Source: JAHFJA01 sp964357385
GTDB lineage: Bacteria; Patescibacteriota; Patescibacteriia; JACQRZ01
Direction of reading: 5' to 3'
NCBI GenBank assembly: GCA_964357385.1
Contig: CAYHKW010000033.1
Coordinates: forward strand, 1 to 10,754
Length of the DNA stretch: 10,754 bases
The notes beneath the pieces were generated by a model that worked only from the letters and a program-made list of their open reading frames with translations, was not told where the DNA came from and did not search any database. This document shows, piece after piece, positions 5,471-10,754 of the stretch. Position 1 is the stretch's first letter. Every line of letters starts with the position of its first letter. Both the position numbers and the translations under genes were made by a program.

Positions 5471-6538
5471 TCATACAATTAAAGTTTGCTTAAATACAAT
5501 ATCAGCAATATCACACCGCACCTGATTGATATCAGTCCCGTCGGGTGGTCTTTTGGGATACGTACGATTTGAAAGCATAACACATGCGATTCCTTTTTCT
5601 TGATCACAAAGAATAACACAGCCCGTAAAGCCTGTTTTGCCAAACATATGTTCATTTGCACATGTTCCCATAAATCGCGGTTGGTTTAATTCCCATCCCA
5701 AACCCATTGATTCATCAAGAATCGATAACTGATTTGTCTGTACTGCGTTCATCATTTCTTTTGAAAAATACTGTTTGCCTTTGTATGACCCCTCATTGAG
5801 CATCATTTCCATAAATATCAAAAGATCAGGAACAGTGCTAAATAACCCTGCGCATCCAGGCATCATCTTCTTTTGGAGTGTATAACTTGCTTCATCATGC
5901 ACTACACCCCTGACCTCTCCTCGCCAATCATCAATTTCGGTGGGAACAATTTCTTCTTTTGAAAATTTATTGGGATGAAATGTTGTACGAGACATCCCCA
6001 AAGAGAGAAAAAATCGTTCATCCGCAAGAACATCAAGCGTCTTGCCTGTTATTCGTTCCAAAATAATACCCAAAAGCAGTGCGGGCGTATTTGAATAGTG
6101 AAATTTTGTACCAGGTATATATGCCAAATCGGTGGTCATAATGACATTAAGAAGCTCTTCAGGAAGCAAATCTTTGTATGATGATAACGGACGCTTGAGG
6201 TCAAGAAGCATGGAATACGTCAGAAGATGTTTAACAAGAACTTGCTCACAATATGAATTATTGAATTCAGGAATATACTTGACCACCTGATCTTGCAGAG
6301 AAAGCATGCCCTCCTCAATGAGTTGGAGCGCTAAGGAACCAGTCGGGATTGCTTTTGTTAAAGAAGCGACATCAAAAATAGAATCGCTCTGAATCGGTAC
6401 CGCATCCTGATCATACGTAAATCGACCACAAGAAACGACCCCACGTGTACCGTCACGTTTTACCCAACCCACAACGGCGCCAGGGAATATATGGGATTCT
6501 TTTGCTTCAACAAGACGTTTTTGTATTTGCTCGTTCAT
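5471..6538 (-). CDS. Class C beta-lactamase-family serine hydrolase
   Basis: A 355-residue member of the class C beta-lactamase/penicillin-binding-protein-like family (Beta-lactamase, PF00144). All three active-site motifs are present: SLTK (S59 nucleophile, K62), YSN (Y148-N150) and KTG (K301-G303). There is no signal peptide, so it should act inside the cell. This argues against a role in beta-lactam resistance and for an esterase, D-amino-peptidase or transesterase of small molecules. Length and motif spacing are normal. ATG start at 6536-6538 with no SD; the upstream Nudix gene ends only 12 bases before it, so the two probably share a transcript. Substrates cannot be told from sequence in this family. 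Confidence 0.88.
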   Translation of the reverse strand: MNEQIQKRLVEAKESHIFPGAVVGWVKRDGTRGVVSCGRFTYDQDAVPIQSDSIFDVASLTKAIPTGSLALQLIEEGMLSLQDQVVKYIPEFNNSYCEQVLVKHLLTYSMLLDLKRPLSSYKDLLPEELLNVIMTTDLAYIPGTKFHYSNTPALLLGIILERITGKTLDVLADERFFLSLGMSRTTFHPNKFSKEEIVPTEIDDWRGEVRGVVHDEASYTLQKKMMPGCAGLFSTVPDLLIFMEMMLNEGSYKGKQYFSKEMMNAVQTNQLSILDESMGLGWELNQPRFMGTCANEHMFGKTGFTGCVILCDQEKGIACVMLSNRTYPKRPPDGTDINQVRCDIADIVFKQTLIV

Positions 6539-6550
6539 ACATCAAAAAAT

Positions 6551-7012
6551 TTAAACTTTTTCTCTAGCCAGTACTAACGCTTCCTTAGAATAAAACTTAA
6601 CCCTCTCTGAGAGATTATACTCTGGCTGTTCAAGTTCATCTTCGGTTAACCATTTCATATCGAGATGTTCGTCAGACCTTGCTGCCATATTGCTTTTAGC
6701 AACAGCAAAATACGTAAATGCAATATGCTTATGGGGCGGATTTGCATCATGCGCATCGATAAAATTCGGTTTGAGTATAAATCGAAATTCGGAAGAGCTA
6801 ATTGTTGGCTTACTCGTCAAAAATTCAACCTCTAACCCTGTTTCTTCTTGCACCTCTCTAAATAATGCTTCTTCTGGATCTTCATCCAGTTCAATATGTC
6901 CCCCAACTGGCATCCACTGACTATACTGAGGATGATTCACCAGCAGTACCTTATTATCATGAACGATTATGATCAAAACAACGAAATCGTACTTTTCGTG
7001 GATATGGGGCAT
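6551..7012 (-). CDS. Nudix hydrolase (MutT/ADP-ribose-type)
   Basis: A 153-residue stand-alone Nudix hydrolase that would cleave a nucleoside diphosphate-linked compound using Mg2+. The Nudix box is complete from G38 to L60: GHIELDE, seven residues, then REVQEETGL. The preceding strand KVLLVNHPQYSQWMPVGG is typical of MutT-like or nucleotide-sugar/ADP-ribose hydrolases, but specificity cannot be read. Unlike the 164-718 enzyme, it keeps the Arg of REUXEE. ATG start at 7010-7012 with no SD; a 14-base palindrome sits 12-25 bases upstream. It is first in a pair with the serine hydrolase gene. Confidence 0.88.
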   Translation of the reverse strand: MPHIHEKYDFVVLIIIVHDNKVLLVNHPQYSQWMPVGGHIELDEDPEEALFREVQEETGLEVEFLTSKPTISSSEFRFILKPNFIDAHDANPPHKHIAFTYFAVAKSNMAARSDEHLDMKWLTEDELEQPEYNLSERVKFYSKEALVLAREKV

Positions 7013-7024
7013 AGTATTGAAAAA

Positions 7025-7038
7025 GTTTTAGCTAAAAC
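7025..7038. promoter_or_regulatory. Perfect 14-base palindrome upstream of the Nudix gene
   Basis: GTTTTAGCTAAAAC is exactly its own reverse complement and lies 12 bases before the Nudix ATG, in the 97-base gap after the CDPS gene. It could be an operator for a dimeric repressor. The nearest promoter-like pair (TTGGCA at 7065-7070, weak -10) is unconvincing. Confidence 0.4.
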
Positions 7039-7109
7039 AATGCTATCAGAAACACCGAAAACCTGCCAATTATGTACTGAAAAGTAAAAATAGGAACCAT
7101 TACATAATG

Positions 7110-7817
7110 CTATTCATCACAGTACATTTCCACTTTTGCTACTTCTTTTTTCAAAAACGTAACTTTATCAAACAAATCAGGAAATTCCTTATGCTGAATG
7201 ATATTATCCATTACCTTGTCCATGTATCCAATGCCTGGGTATGGAAACAACGTATATTCCTTGCCACCAAAATCAATACCGCAAAGAAGAATAGGAAACT
7301 CTTCAAGGATATAGTTGGAAAGCAATTCCTTCTTTTCATTGCTTAAATCGCGCGCCCTTTGGCCCAAACTATCATCTATCATGGTGAAAATTGCATCATG
7401 AAAATCGGTGTTTGATGCAAATTGCTCTTTTATGATGGCGATATTATTTGAGTATGCTGAAGTATTCACAACCTCTTCCCAACCAATTATATGCATTCTC
7501 TTTCTTTGAGATTCAGGAAACTCCTCAATCACTTTTTCTATTTCATCATGCTTGTCCTTGCCTATTCGTAGTGCCCGCGAAATAGCCCGCGCTTCTTTGT
7601 AGTTATTAAATACTTGGTAGTTGATTGCGTGAATACGGTCGGCAATGAGTACTAACACATCATCTTTTGTGTATTTCAAAGCCCACAGTAAATATTCTTT
7701 AATGTGTTCGGGCGAAAAGAATTTATTCCCCAAACTGATGCCAATATAGATATTATGCTCTTTAGCTTCAATTTCTTCGGGGGTTACGTTGAGGTACTCT
7801 TTGATGGTTACTGACAT
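7110..7817 (-). CDS. tRNA-dependent cyclodipeptide synthase (CDPS)
   Basis: A 235-residue CDPS. The family takes two aminoacyl-tRNAs from translation and joins the amino acids into a cyclic dipeptide (2,5-diketopiperazine) by a ping-pong mechanism through an aminoacyl-enzyme on Ser. The AlbC landmarks occur at a constant offset of nine residues: S28 in YIGISLGNKFFS (AlbC S37), N31 (N40), Y169 and E173 in NYILEEFP (Y178, E182), Y193 in FPYPG (Y202). A helix rich in Arg/Lys (about 74-90, ARAISRALRIGKDK) matches the tRNA-binding patch. The length is normal. Marker residues 40/202/203 read N, Y, P, a mix of the NYQ and XYP subfamilies. ATG start at 7815-7817, five bases after the GNAT stop; it is the last gene of its unit. 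Products cannot be predicted. No cyclodipeptide oxidase, P450 or other classical partner is visible. Confidence 0.88.
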   Translation of the reverse strand: MSVTIKEYLNVTPEEIEAKEHNIYIGISLGNKFFSPEHIKEYLLWALKYTKDDVLVLIADRIHAINYQVFNNYKEARAISRALRIGKDKHDEIEKVIEEFPESQRKRMHIIGWEEVVNTSAYSNNIAIIKEQFASNTDFHDAIFTMIDDSLGQRARDLSNEKKELLSNYILEEFPILLCGIDFGGKEYTLFPYPGIGYMDKVMDNIIQHKEFPDLFDKVTFLKKEVAKVEMYCDE

Positions 7818-7822
7818 AGACT

Positions 7823-8302
7823 CTAAGCATCGTTATCAAGTTTTTTTAATGCTCCTGGGATATCTCCTGAAAAAATTGTCCATTTGGTAATTTCCCGAAA
7901 CCCAAGCTTTTTATACCAGTTCATTGGAAAATCAGAACCATTATACGTAAACGCAGAAAATGTTTTGGCATTATACTTTTCTAGCGCTTCTTTAAACATT
8001 CGTTTAAAAAGTGCTTTACCAATCCCTTTGTGTTGGTAATCGGGGTGAATAAAGGCATCTCCATCAAATAAGTGATTGCCATCATAGAGAGGTTTAATGC
8101 CTGAGAAAAATCCTCCTACAATCGTTCCTTCCCATTCTGCAAGAAATGCGAGGTCTGGCTGTTTATGTAAATAGGACTCTAACATGTTCTCAGCAGCTTT
8201 GGCAGTCCATTTTTCTCCTATCCTAACAACGTCATAGACCTTTGTGTATATGGCTGCAAGTATAGGAAGGTCTTCTTTTTTTGCGAGACGAATAGTAACC
8301 AT
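7823..8302 (-). CDS. GNAT-family N-acetyltransferase
   Basis: A 159-residue GNAT acetyltransferase, which moves an acetyl group from acetyl-CoA to an amine. The CoA-binding motif A is clear, with DAFIHPDYQHKGIGKALF (82-99) containing Q90-x-x-G93-x-G95. Motif B follows as WYKKLGFREI (129-138), and an N-terminal VTIRLAKKEDLPILAAIY matches the usual first strand and helix. The target is not predictable. ATG start at 8300-8302, 11 bases after the previous gene, with no SD. Only five bases separate it from the CDPS start, so the two are almost surely made together. Free amines on a substrate, or on the cell's own tRNA or amino-acid pools, are possible targets (inference). Confidence 0.88.
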   Translation of the reverse strand: MVTIRLAKKEDLPILAAIYTKVYDVVRIGEKWTAKAAENMLESYLHKQPDLAFLAEWEGTIVGGFFSGIKPLYDGNHLFDGDAFIHPDYQHKGIGKALFKRMFKEALEKYNAKTFSAFTYNGSDFPMNWYKKLGFREITKWTIFSGDIPGALKKLDNDA

Positions 8303-8313
8303 ATATTGTAGGA

Positions 8314-8742
8314 TTAATTTGAAAATTCTTGAATCTTTTGAATTTCTCCATTCAACGTAATCCCTCCTAGTATTTCAACATCAGTTGCATAGCGTTCGGT
8401 AGGATCAATTCTATTGAGAATAAAGATCTTCTTTTTAAGATAATGCGCAAGGCCGATTTCCATAAGGCAAGCCACACCAATATATCCACGAATACCGTTT
8501 TGATTCATATTGAGGGCTAAAATTGCATCGCTATCGGCCAATAGGTCAAAACAACGTCGAAAAACATCGTTTTTGGTTGCGTGTTCCTTATTTTTTATTT
8601 CGTCACTGCGTAGGGTTGAATCAGCAATATGATCATAGGTATCACAGGGTACCTCCACTGAATGTCCCATTGTCTCAAGTTTCTGTTTTGTTTCGTCCAT
8701 TTCTTTGGCAAATGCCATACTTCCGACGATCATGATTTTCAT
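8314..8742 (-). CDS. Nucleoside 2-deoxyribosyltransferase-like protein
   Basis: A 142-residue protein of the nucleoside 2-deoxyribosyltransferase/DUF4406-like Rossmann group, enzymes that cut or swap the base of a deoxynucleoside or nucleotide. Visible are the first strand MKIMIVGSMAF, the acidic DLLADSDAILALN (66-78) and YIGVACLMEIGLAHYLKKKI (87-106). In the last, E95 sits where the family's catalytic Glu is expected. The frame extends upstream to 8799, but the family sequence starts at MKIMIVGS (8740-8742), 13 bases after the reductase stop. An ATG at 8761-8763 overlapping the reductase stop is the other reasonable start. No SD is visible. It lies second in the unit that ends with the CDPS. 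Activity on deoxynucleotides is possible, but many members of this group are uncharacterised. Confidence 0.7.
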   Translation of the reverse strand: MKIMIVGSMAFAKEMDETKQKLETMGHSVEVPCDTYDHIADSTLRSDEIKNKEHATKNDVFRRCFDLLADSDAILALNMNQNGIRGYIGVACLMEIGLAHYLKKKIFILNRIDPTERYATDVEILGGITLNGEIQKIQEFSN

Positions 8743-8755
8743 AAAATTGTTGTAA

Positions 8756-9370
8756 TTACTCATCCACTCGGCCCGTCTTGAATCCGGGCACTGGTTCATA
8801 CGTGGCGAGGATCACACCGGTGCTGGAAATTTTTGACTCAATAAGTGAAAACTTTTGGGCTTGCGTCCCATCTGCAAAAAGTCGCTTGCCACTACCGATA
8901 GTCAAAGGGTAAATCCATACTTGCATCTGATCGATAAGATTGTGTTTAAGCAATGTCTGGATGAGATTTCCGCTACCCCAGACCCACAAATTCGAACCGT
9001 CCTCTTCTTTGAGTTTCTGAATTTGCGCCACAACATCGCCCGTGATACACGTCGAATTATTCCAAGCTGGCTCGAAGGATTCGTGCGACACCACATATTT
9101 TTTCGTGCTATTAAACGGTATCGCTACTTCGCTGTCTGTCTTTGCGTGAGGCCAGTATGAAGCAAAAATGTTATAGGTAGTCTTGCCAAGCAGCAGTTCG
9201 AACGGAGCGGCCATTGCTGCTGAAAGGGTAGAGCCCATCATCTCGTCCATGGGTACCGATACTTGCCAACCGCCATACTTAAAACCATTAGAAGTATCCT
9301 CTTCTGGTCCGCCCGGTGCCTGCATAACGCCATCGAGAGTAATAAAAGTGGTGGTGATTATTTTTCGCAT
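8756..9370 (-). CDS. Dihydrofolate reductase-family (RibD C-terminal domain) protein
   Basis: A 204-residue member of the RibD-C/YyaP-YwjB branch of the dihydrofolate reductase superfamily, NAD(P)H-dependent reductases. Visible are MRKIITTTFITLDGVMQAPG at the start, ELLLGKTTYNIFASYWP (residues 58-74), LWVWGSGNLIQTLL (128-141) and IYPLTIGSGKRLF (152-164), the typical nucleotide-binding and closing strands. It is not a true FolA, and members of this branch mostly lack known substrates. The frame is open up to 9418, but that extension crosses the promoter, so ATG 9368-9370 is chosen. It is the first gene of the unit running through the deoxyribosyltransferase-like, GNAT and CDPS genes. A reductase in a CDPS unit could act on an intermediate, but the family is also common alone. 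Confidence 0.85.
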   Translation of the reverse strand: MRKIITTTFITLDGVMQAPGGPEEDTSNGFKYGGWQVSVPMDEMMGSTLSAAMAAPFELLLGKTTYNIFASYWPHAKTDSEVAIPFNSTKKYVVSHESFEPAWNNSTCITGDVVAQIQKLKEEDGSNLWVWGSGNLIQTLLKHNLIDQMQVWIYPLTIGSGKRLFADGTQAQKFSLIESKISSTGVILATYEPVPGFKTGRVDE

Positions 9371-9396
9371 AGTGTAGTGATAGCTCTTATGCGGCA

Positions 9397-9426
9397 ATTG
9401 TAGCAATGATGTGCTCATTTGAGCAA
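9397..9426 (-). promoter_or_regulatory. Promoter of the reductase-CDPS operon
   Basis: TACAAT (9397-9402), extended by TGC upstream, is 18 bases from TTGCTC (9421-9426) on the minus strand. It predicts a leader of about 20 bases before ATG 9370. This is the only convincing promoter before the CDPS gene. Confidence 0.6.
9413..9424. promoter_or_regulatory. Palindrome overlapping the -35 box of the CDPS operon
   Basis: GCTCATTTGAGC is an inverted repeat (GCTCA-TT-TGAGC) that covers part of the -35 box and the start of the spacer. A dimeric repressor bound there would block RNA polymerase. No regulator gene is visible in the window. Confidence 0.4.
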
Positions 9427-9442
9427 ATTTCCTATTTTTATA

Positions 9443-9475
9443 AAAGGGTAGTCAATAATATATTGACTACCCTTT
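9443..9475 (-). terminator. Perfect 15-pair hairpin after the 121-residue gene
   Basis: AAAGGGTAGTCAATA (9443-9457) pairs fully with TATTGACTACCCTTT (9461-9475) around a three-base loop. On the minus strand the stem ends in TTTT followed by ATAAAAATAGG, a modest U tract. It is the second hairpin behind that gene. Confidence 0.65.
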
Positions 9476-9482
9476 ACCTTTG

Positions 9483-9512
9483 AAAAAAATCGTACTTTAT
9501 TGTACTTTTTTT
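9483..9512 (-). terminator. A-tract/U-tract hairpin spanning the stop codon
   Basis: On the minus strand A7-GTAC (9502-9512), a six-base loop and GTAC-GA-T7 (9483-9495) form a stem with a two-base bulge ending in seven Us. The stop codon TAA (9497-9499) lies in the loop. With few G-C pairs it is probably weak alone, but it stands directly before the 15-pair hairpin. Confidence 0.45.
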
Positions 9513-9862
9513 ATGGTGCACTCTAAAGTCGGTCCCGGTCTTTGGAGTGTGTGAACACGTAGTTCAAATCTATACCCATCCACATCCCTAGAGATACGAT
9601 CTTCTTCTTCTGTCTTATTATATCTTTCATTGGTATACAAGGCAAGTACTAAAAGTTCTCTGTTTTCGATGAATTCATGAATTTTTTTGCTTTTCATAAA
9701 GCCCTTTGGAAAGCCATTCAAAATAATATCCTGTCCCAATCGAACATTACTCGTTTCTTGGATATACACCATAAATTCGTGCTCTTTCCATCGTTCTATA
9801 CCCCTAGCGTACTCTTTTACCAGTTTTTCCATTGATTCATCGGTGATATCTATACGCGCCAT
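9497..9862 (-). CDS. Uncharacterised 121-residue soluble protein
   Basis: I do not recognise this protein. It is soluble, with no signal peptide or membrane segment. The N-terminal half is probably helical (ESMEKLVKEYARGIERWKEH, about 9-28), followed by alternating strand-like stretches (EFMVYIQETS, LLVLALYTNE, YRFELRVHTL, LECTIKKV). It is rich in Glu, Lys and Arg. ATG start at 9860-9862 with GGAGG eight bases upstream (9871-9875); the frame extends to 9919, but the SD and promoter favour the shorter form. Two hairpins follow. It is a single-gene unit with its own promoter, so a stand-alone function is likely. Confidence 0.75.
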   Translation of the reverse strand: MARIDITDESMEKLVKEYARGIERWKEHEFMVYIQETSNVRLGQDIILNGFPKGFMKSKKIHEFIENRELLVLALYTNERYNKTEEEDRISRDVDGYRFELRVHTLQRPGPTLECTIKKVQ

Positions 9863-9909
9863 GCTCCTTACCTCCAATTTGATTTTAAATTTTAATATAC
9901 ATCGCTTCG

Positions 9910-9938
9910 AGACTACCACTTTAAAGTATTTTTGTCAA
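9910..9938 (-). promoter_or_regulatory. Promoter of the 121-residue gene
   Basis: Perfect TTGACA (9933-9938) with TAGTCT (9910-9915) 17 bases downstream on the minus strand. The -10 box is weak, and TGTATATT (9894-9901) is an alternative extended -10 without a good -35. Confidence 0.45.
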
Positions 9939-9973
9939 GATCCTGTGAAGAGGTAGACCTAATGGATCCCAAA

Positions 9974-10001
9974 ACAAAAAAACACGCCTGAAGGGCGCAT
10001 T
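9974..10001 (-). terminator. Rho-independent terminator after dnaX-tRNA-Gln
   Basis: In minus-strand RNA AAUGCGCC (9994-10001) pairs with GGCGUGUU (9981-9988), including two G-U pairs, around the loop CUUCA. A run of Ts follows (9976-9982). It lies 21 bases after the tRNA. Confidence 0.8.
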
Positions 10002-10022
10002 TTGTATGATATCTACTCACAG

Positions 10023-10093
10023 CTGCGAGACTTGGATTTGAACCAAGATAACGACCTCCAGAGGGTCGCGTCCTACCGTTAGACGATCTCGCA
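10023..10093 (-). tRNA. tRNA-Gln (anticodon CTG)
   Basis: A 71-base cloverleaf on the minus strand. Acceptor TGCGAGA pairs with TCTCGCA. The D-arm is GTC-TAACGGTAG-GAC. Anticodon stem CGACC/GGTCG holds loop CTCTGGA with anticodon CTG (10059-10061). The T-arm is CTTGG-TTCAAAT-CCAAG. The U1-A72 pair and discriminator G73 are glutamine identity features known from E. coli. CCA is not encoded; G73 is followed by CT, so the cell must add it. It lies 17 bases after the dnaX stop and before a terminator, so it may be cut from the dnaX transcript. Confidence 0.93.
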
Positions 10094-10110
10094 GCTCTAA
10101 GTACATATTG

Positions 10111-10754
10111 CTACTCTCCTCGCGTGCACCCTTTCACCACCGCAATCTCAAGTGGCAGCTGCGGCAAGGAAAACCAGCGCGCATCCTTTTGCGCCATCAT
10201 CCAATGACCAATCAAGGTGAGAATTTCCCCCATTGAAAGTGTTGATGAAAGCTCAATAAGCTTTAAATTTGCCACCTCGTCAGCATCCACCAGGCTTGCT
10301 ACATTATTCTTATACAGCATGACGTTGCGCAGGTACTCTATCATATCACCCACGAATACATCAAGATCTACGCCATTTTCAATCAATTGCTCCACCAACA
10401 TGAGTCCTTTTTGAGAATCTTTCGTAGATACGGCATCCGCCATGGCAAGTACCAGTGCATGATCAGTACGAGGCAATATTGCTGCCGCGTCTTTGTGGGT
10501 TATATCTGCTCCCAACGACAATACCTGCCCCAAAAGGCTTTCTGCATCGCGCTGGCATCCTTGAGAAAGGCGGACAATGTCCTGCAACACTTCCTTTTCG
10601 ATCGTTTTCTTTTCCGCTTTGGTAATAAACGCCAAACGAGCAAACATTTCCTTTGCAGGAATCTTTTTGAAATCAAATCGCTCGAATCTAGAAATAATGC
10701 TTGCGGGAACTTTATGCAATTCAGTGGTAGCAAAAATGAACACCACGTGGCTCG
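10111..10754 (-). CDS. dnaX: DNA polymerase III gamma/tau subunit, C-terminal part (cut by window edge)
   Basis: The last 214 codons of DnaX, the ATPase of the clamp loader that puts the sliding clamp on DNA. The gene continues past the right edge: the frame is open into 10754, and the sequence begins in the middle of the AAA+ domain with SHVVFIFATTELHKVPASII. The sensor-1 ATTE region and the SRFERFDF sensor-proximal arginine motif follow. Then come the AAA+ lid helices (LSQGCQRDAESLLGQVLSLG, with the sensor-2 RDAESLL) and the helical collar domain (DVFVGDMIEYLRNVMLYK onward). It ends at TAG (10111-10113) right after the collar, with no tau-specific C-terminal domains, so it is a gamma-like short form, as I recall for Candidate Phyla Radiation genomes. 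The GTG codons at 10741-10746 are internal valines, not starts. Confidence 0.93.
   Translation of the reverse strand, partial: SHVVFIFATTELHKVPASIISRFERFDFKKIPAKEMFARLAFITKAEKKTIEKEVLQDIVRLSQGCQRDAESLLGQVLSLGADITHKDAAAILPRTDHALVLAMADAVSTKDSQKGLMLVEQLIENGVDLDVFVGDMIEYLRNVMLYKNNVASLVDADEVANLKLIELSSTLSMGEILTLIGHWMMAQKDARWFSLPQLPLEIAVVKGCTRGE

Noticed and set aside
5471..6538. Antibiotic-resistance beta-lactamase
   Set aside because: The motifs are right for the superfamily, but there is no signal peptide and most such intracellular members are esterases or peptidases.
6896..7087. Plus-strand 63-codon frame reaching into the intergenic gap
   Set aside because: It is mostly antisense to the Nudix gene, with no SD, promoter or recognisable protein.
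7098..7109. CATTA-CA-TAATG palindrome right after the CDPS stop
   Set aside because: The arms are five bases of mostly A and T with a two-base gap and no T run. It is too weak for a terminator, and read-through into the Nudix gene cannot be excluded.
7107..7346. Plus-strand 79-codon frame rich in Phe and aromatic residues
   Set aside because: It is antisense to the CDPS C-terminus; the hydrophobic look comes from the A/T-rich complement.
8743..8799. Longer start of the deoxyribosyltransferase-like gene
   Set aside because: The added 19 residues lie inside the reductase gene and before the family's usual MKIMIVGS beginning.
8756..9370. True dihydrofolate reductase (folA)
   Set aside because: Motifs match the RibD-C/YyaP branch, not FolA.
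9371..9418. Longer start of the reductase gene
   Set aside because: The extension covers the -10 box and expected transcription start of its own promoter and has no family likeness.
9863..9919. Longer start of the 121-residue gene
   Set aside because: The extension runs through the SD and most of the leader after the TTGACA promoter.
1..10754. CRISPR array, insertion sequence or attachment site
   Set aside because: No spaced identical repeats, transposase or recombinase, and no repeat of the tRNA-Gln 3' end elsewhere in the window.

Overview
The window looks like a chromosomal segment of a Candidate Phyla Radiation (Patescibacteria, probably Parcubacteria-like) bacterium. This rests on remembered family resemblance, not a search. 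Pointers are a one-membrane-segment protein of a type common in these genomes (734-1120), a DUF4342 protein (2447-2683), a DnaX that ends soon after its clamp-loader region, a tRNA-Gln without encoded CCA, and many starts lacking a Shine-Dalgarno (SD) site. Every convincing gene is on the minus strand, so transcription runs from right to left and genes are best read from high to low coordinates.

Right end: the 3' part of dnaX (10111-10754, cut by the window edge) is followed by tRNA-Gln(CTG) (10023-10093) and a strong terminator. Next is an unknown 121-residue protein (9497-9862) with its own promoter, a clear SD and two tandem hairpins behind it.

Middle: a promoter at 9397-9426, with a palindrome over its -35 box, starts a tight four-gene unit: a RibD-C/DHFR-like reductase, a nucleoside 2-deoxyribosyltransferase-like protein, a GNAT acetyltransferase and a tRNA-dependent cyclodipeptide synthase (CDPS, 7110-7817). 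The CDPS is the highlight. It carries the family's catalytic Ser, Tyr and Glu at the same spacing as AlbC, and its subfamily-marker residues are mixed (Asn with Tyr-Pro). It is a candidate source of a cyclic dipeptide in a lineage expected to have little secondary metabolism. Further enzymes follow: a Nudix hydrolase, a class-C-like serine beta-lactamase/esterase, a five-membrane-segment protein fused to a dienelactone hydrolase domain, an S51 peptidase (peptidase E) frameshifted at a 7-base homopolymer before its catalytic His, and a class I methyltransferase.

Left end: a DUF4342 gene and a two-gene unit (MOSC-domain protein with a TTG start, overlapped by ATGA with a 93-residue unknown) each end in terminators. 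Then come the one-membrane-segment protein, another Nudix hydrolase and a possible tiny membrane peptide without a normal start. A near-consensus promoter at 15-43 points out of the left edge.

Overall the window is a run of small-molecule-modifying and 'house-cleaning' enzymes of accessory type, set between core genes (dnaX, tRNA) and lineage-typical small genes. No mobile element, CRISPR array or rRNA is visible.
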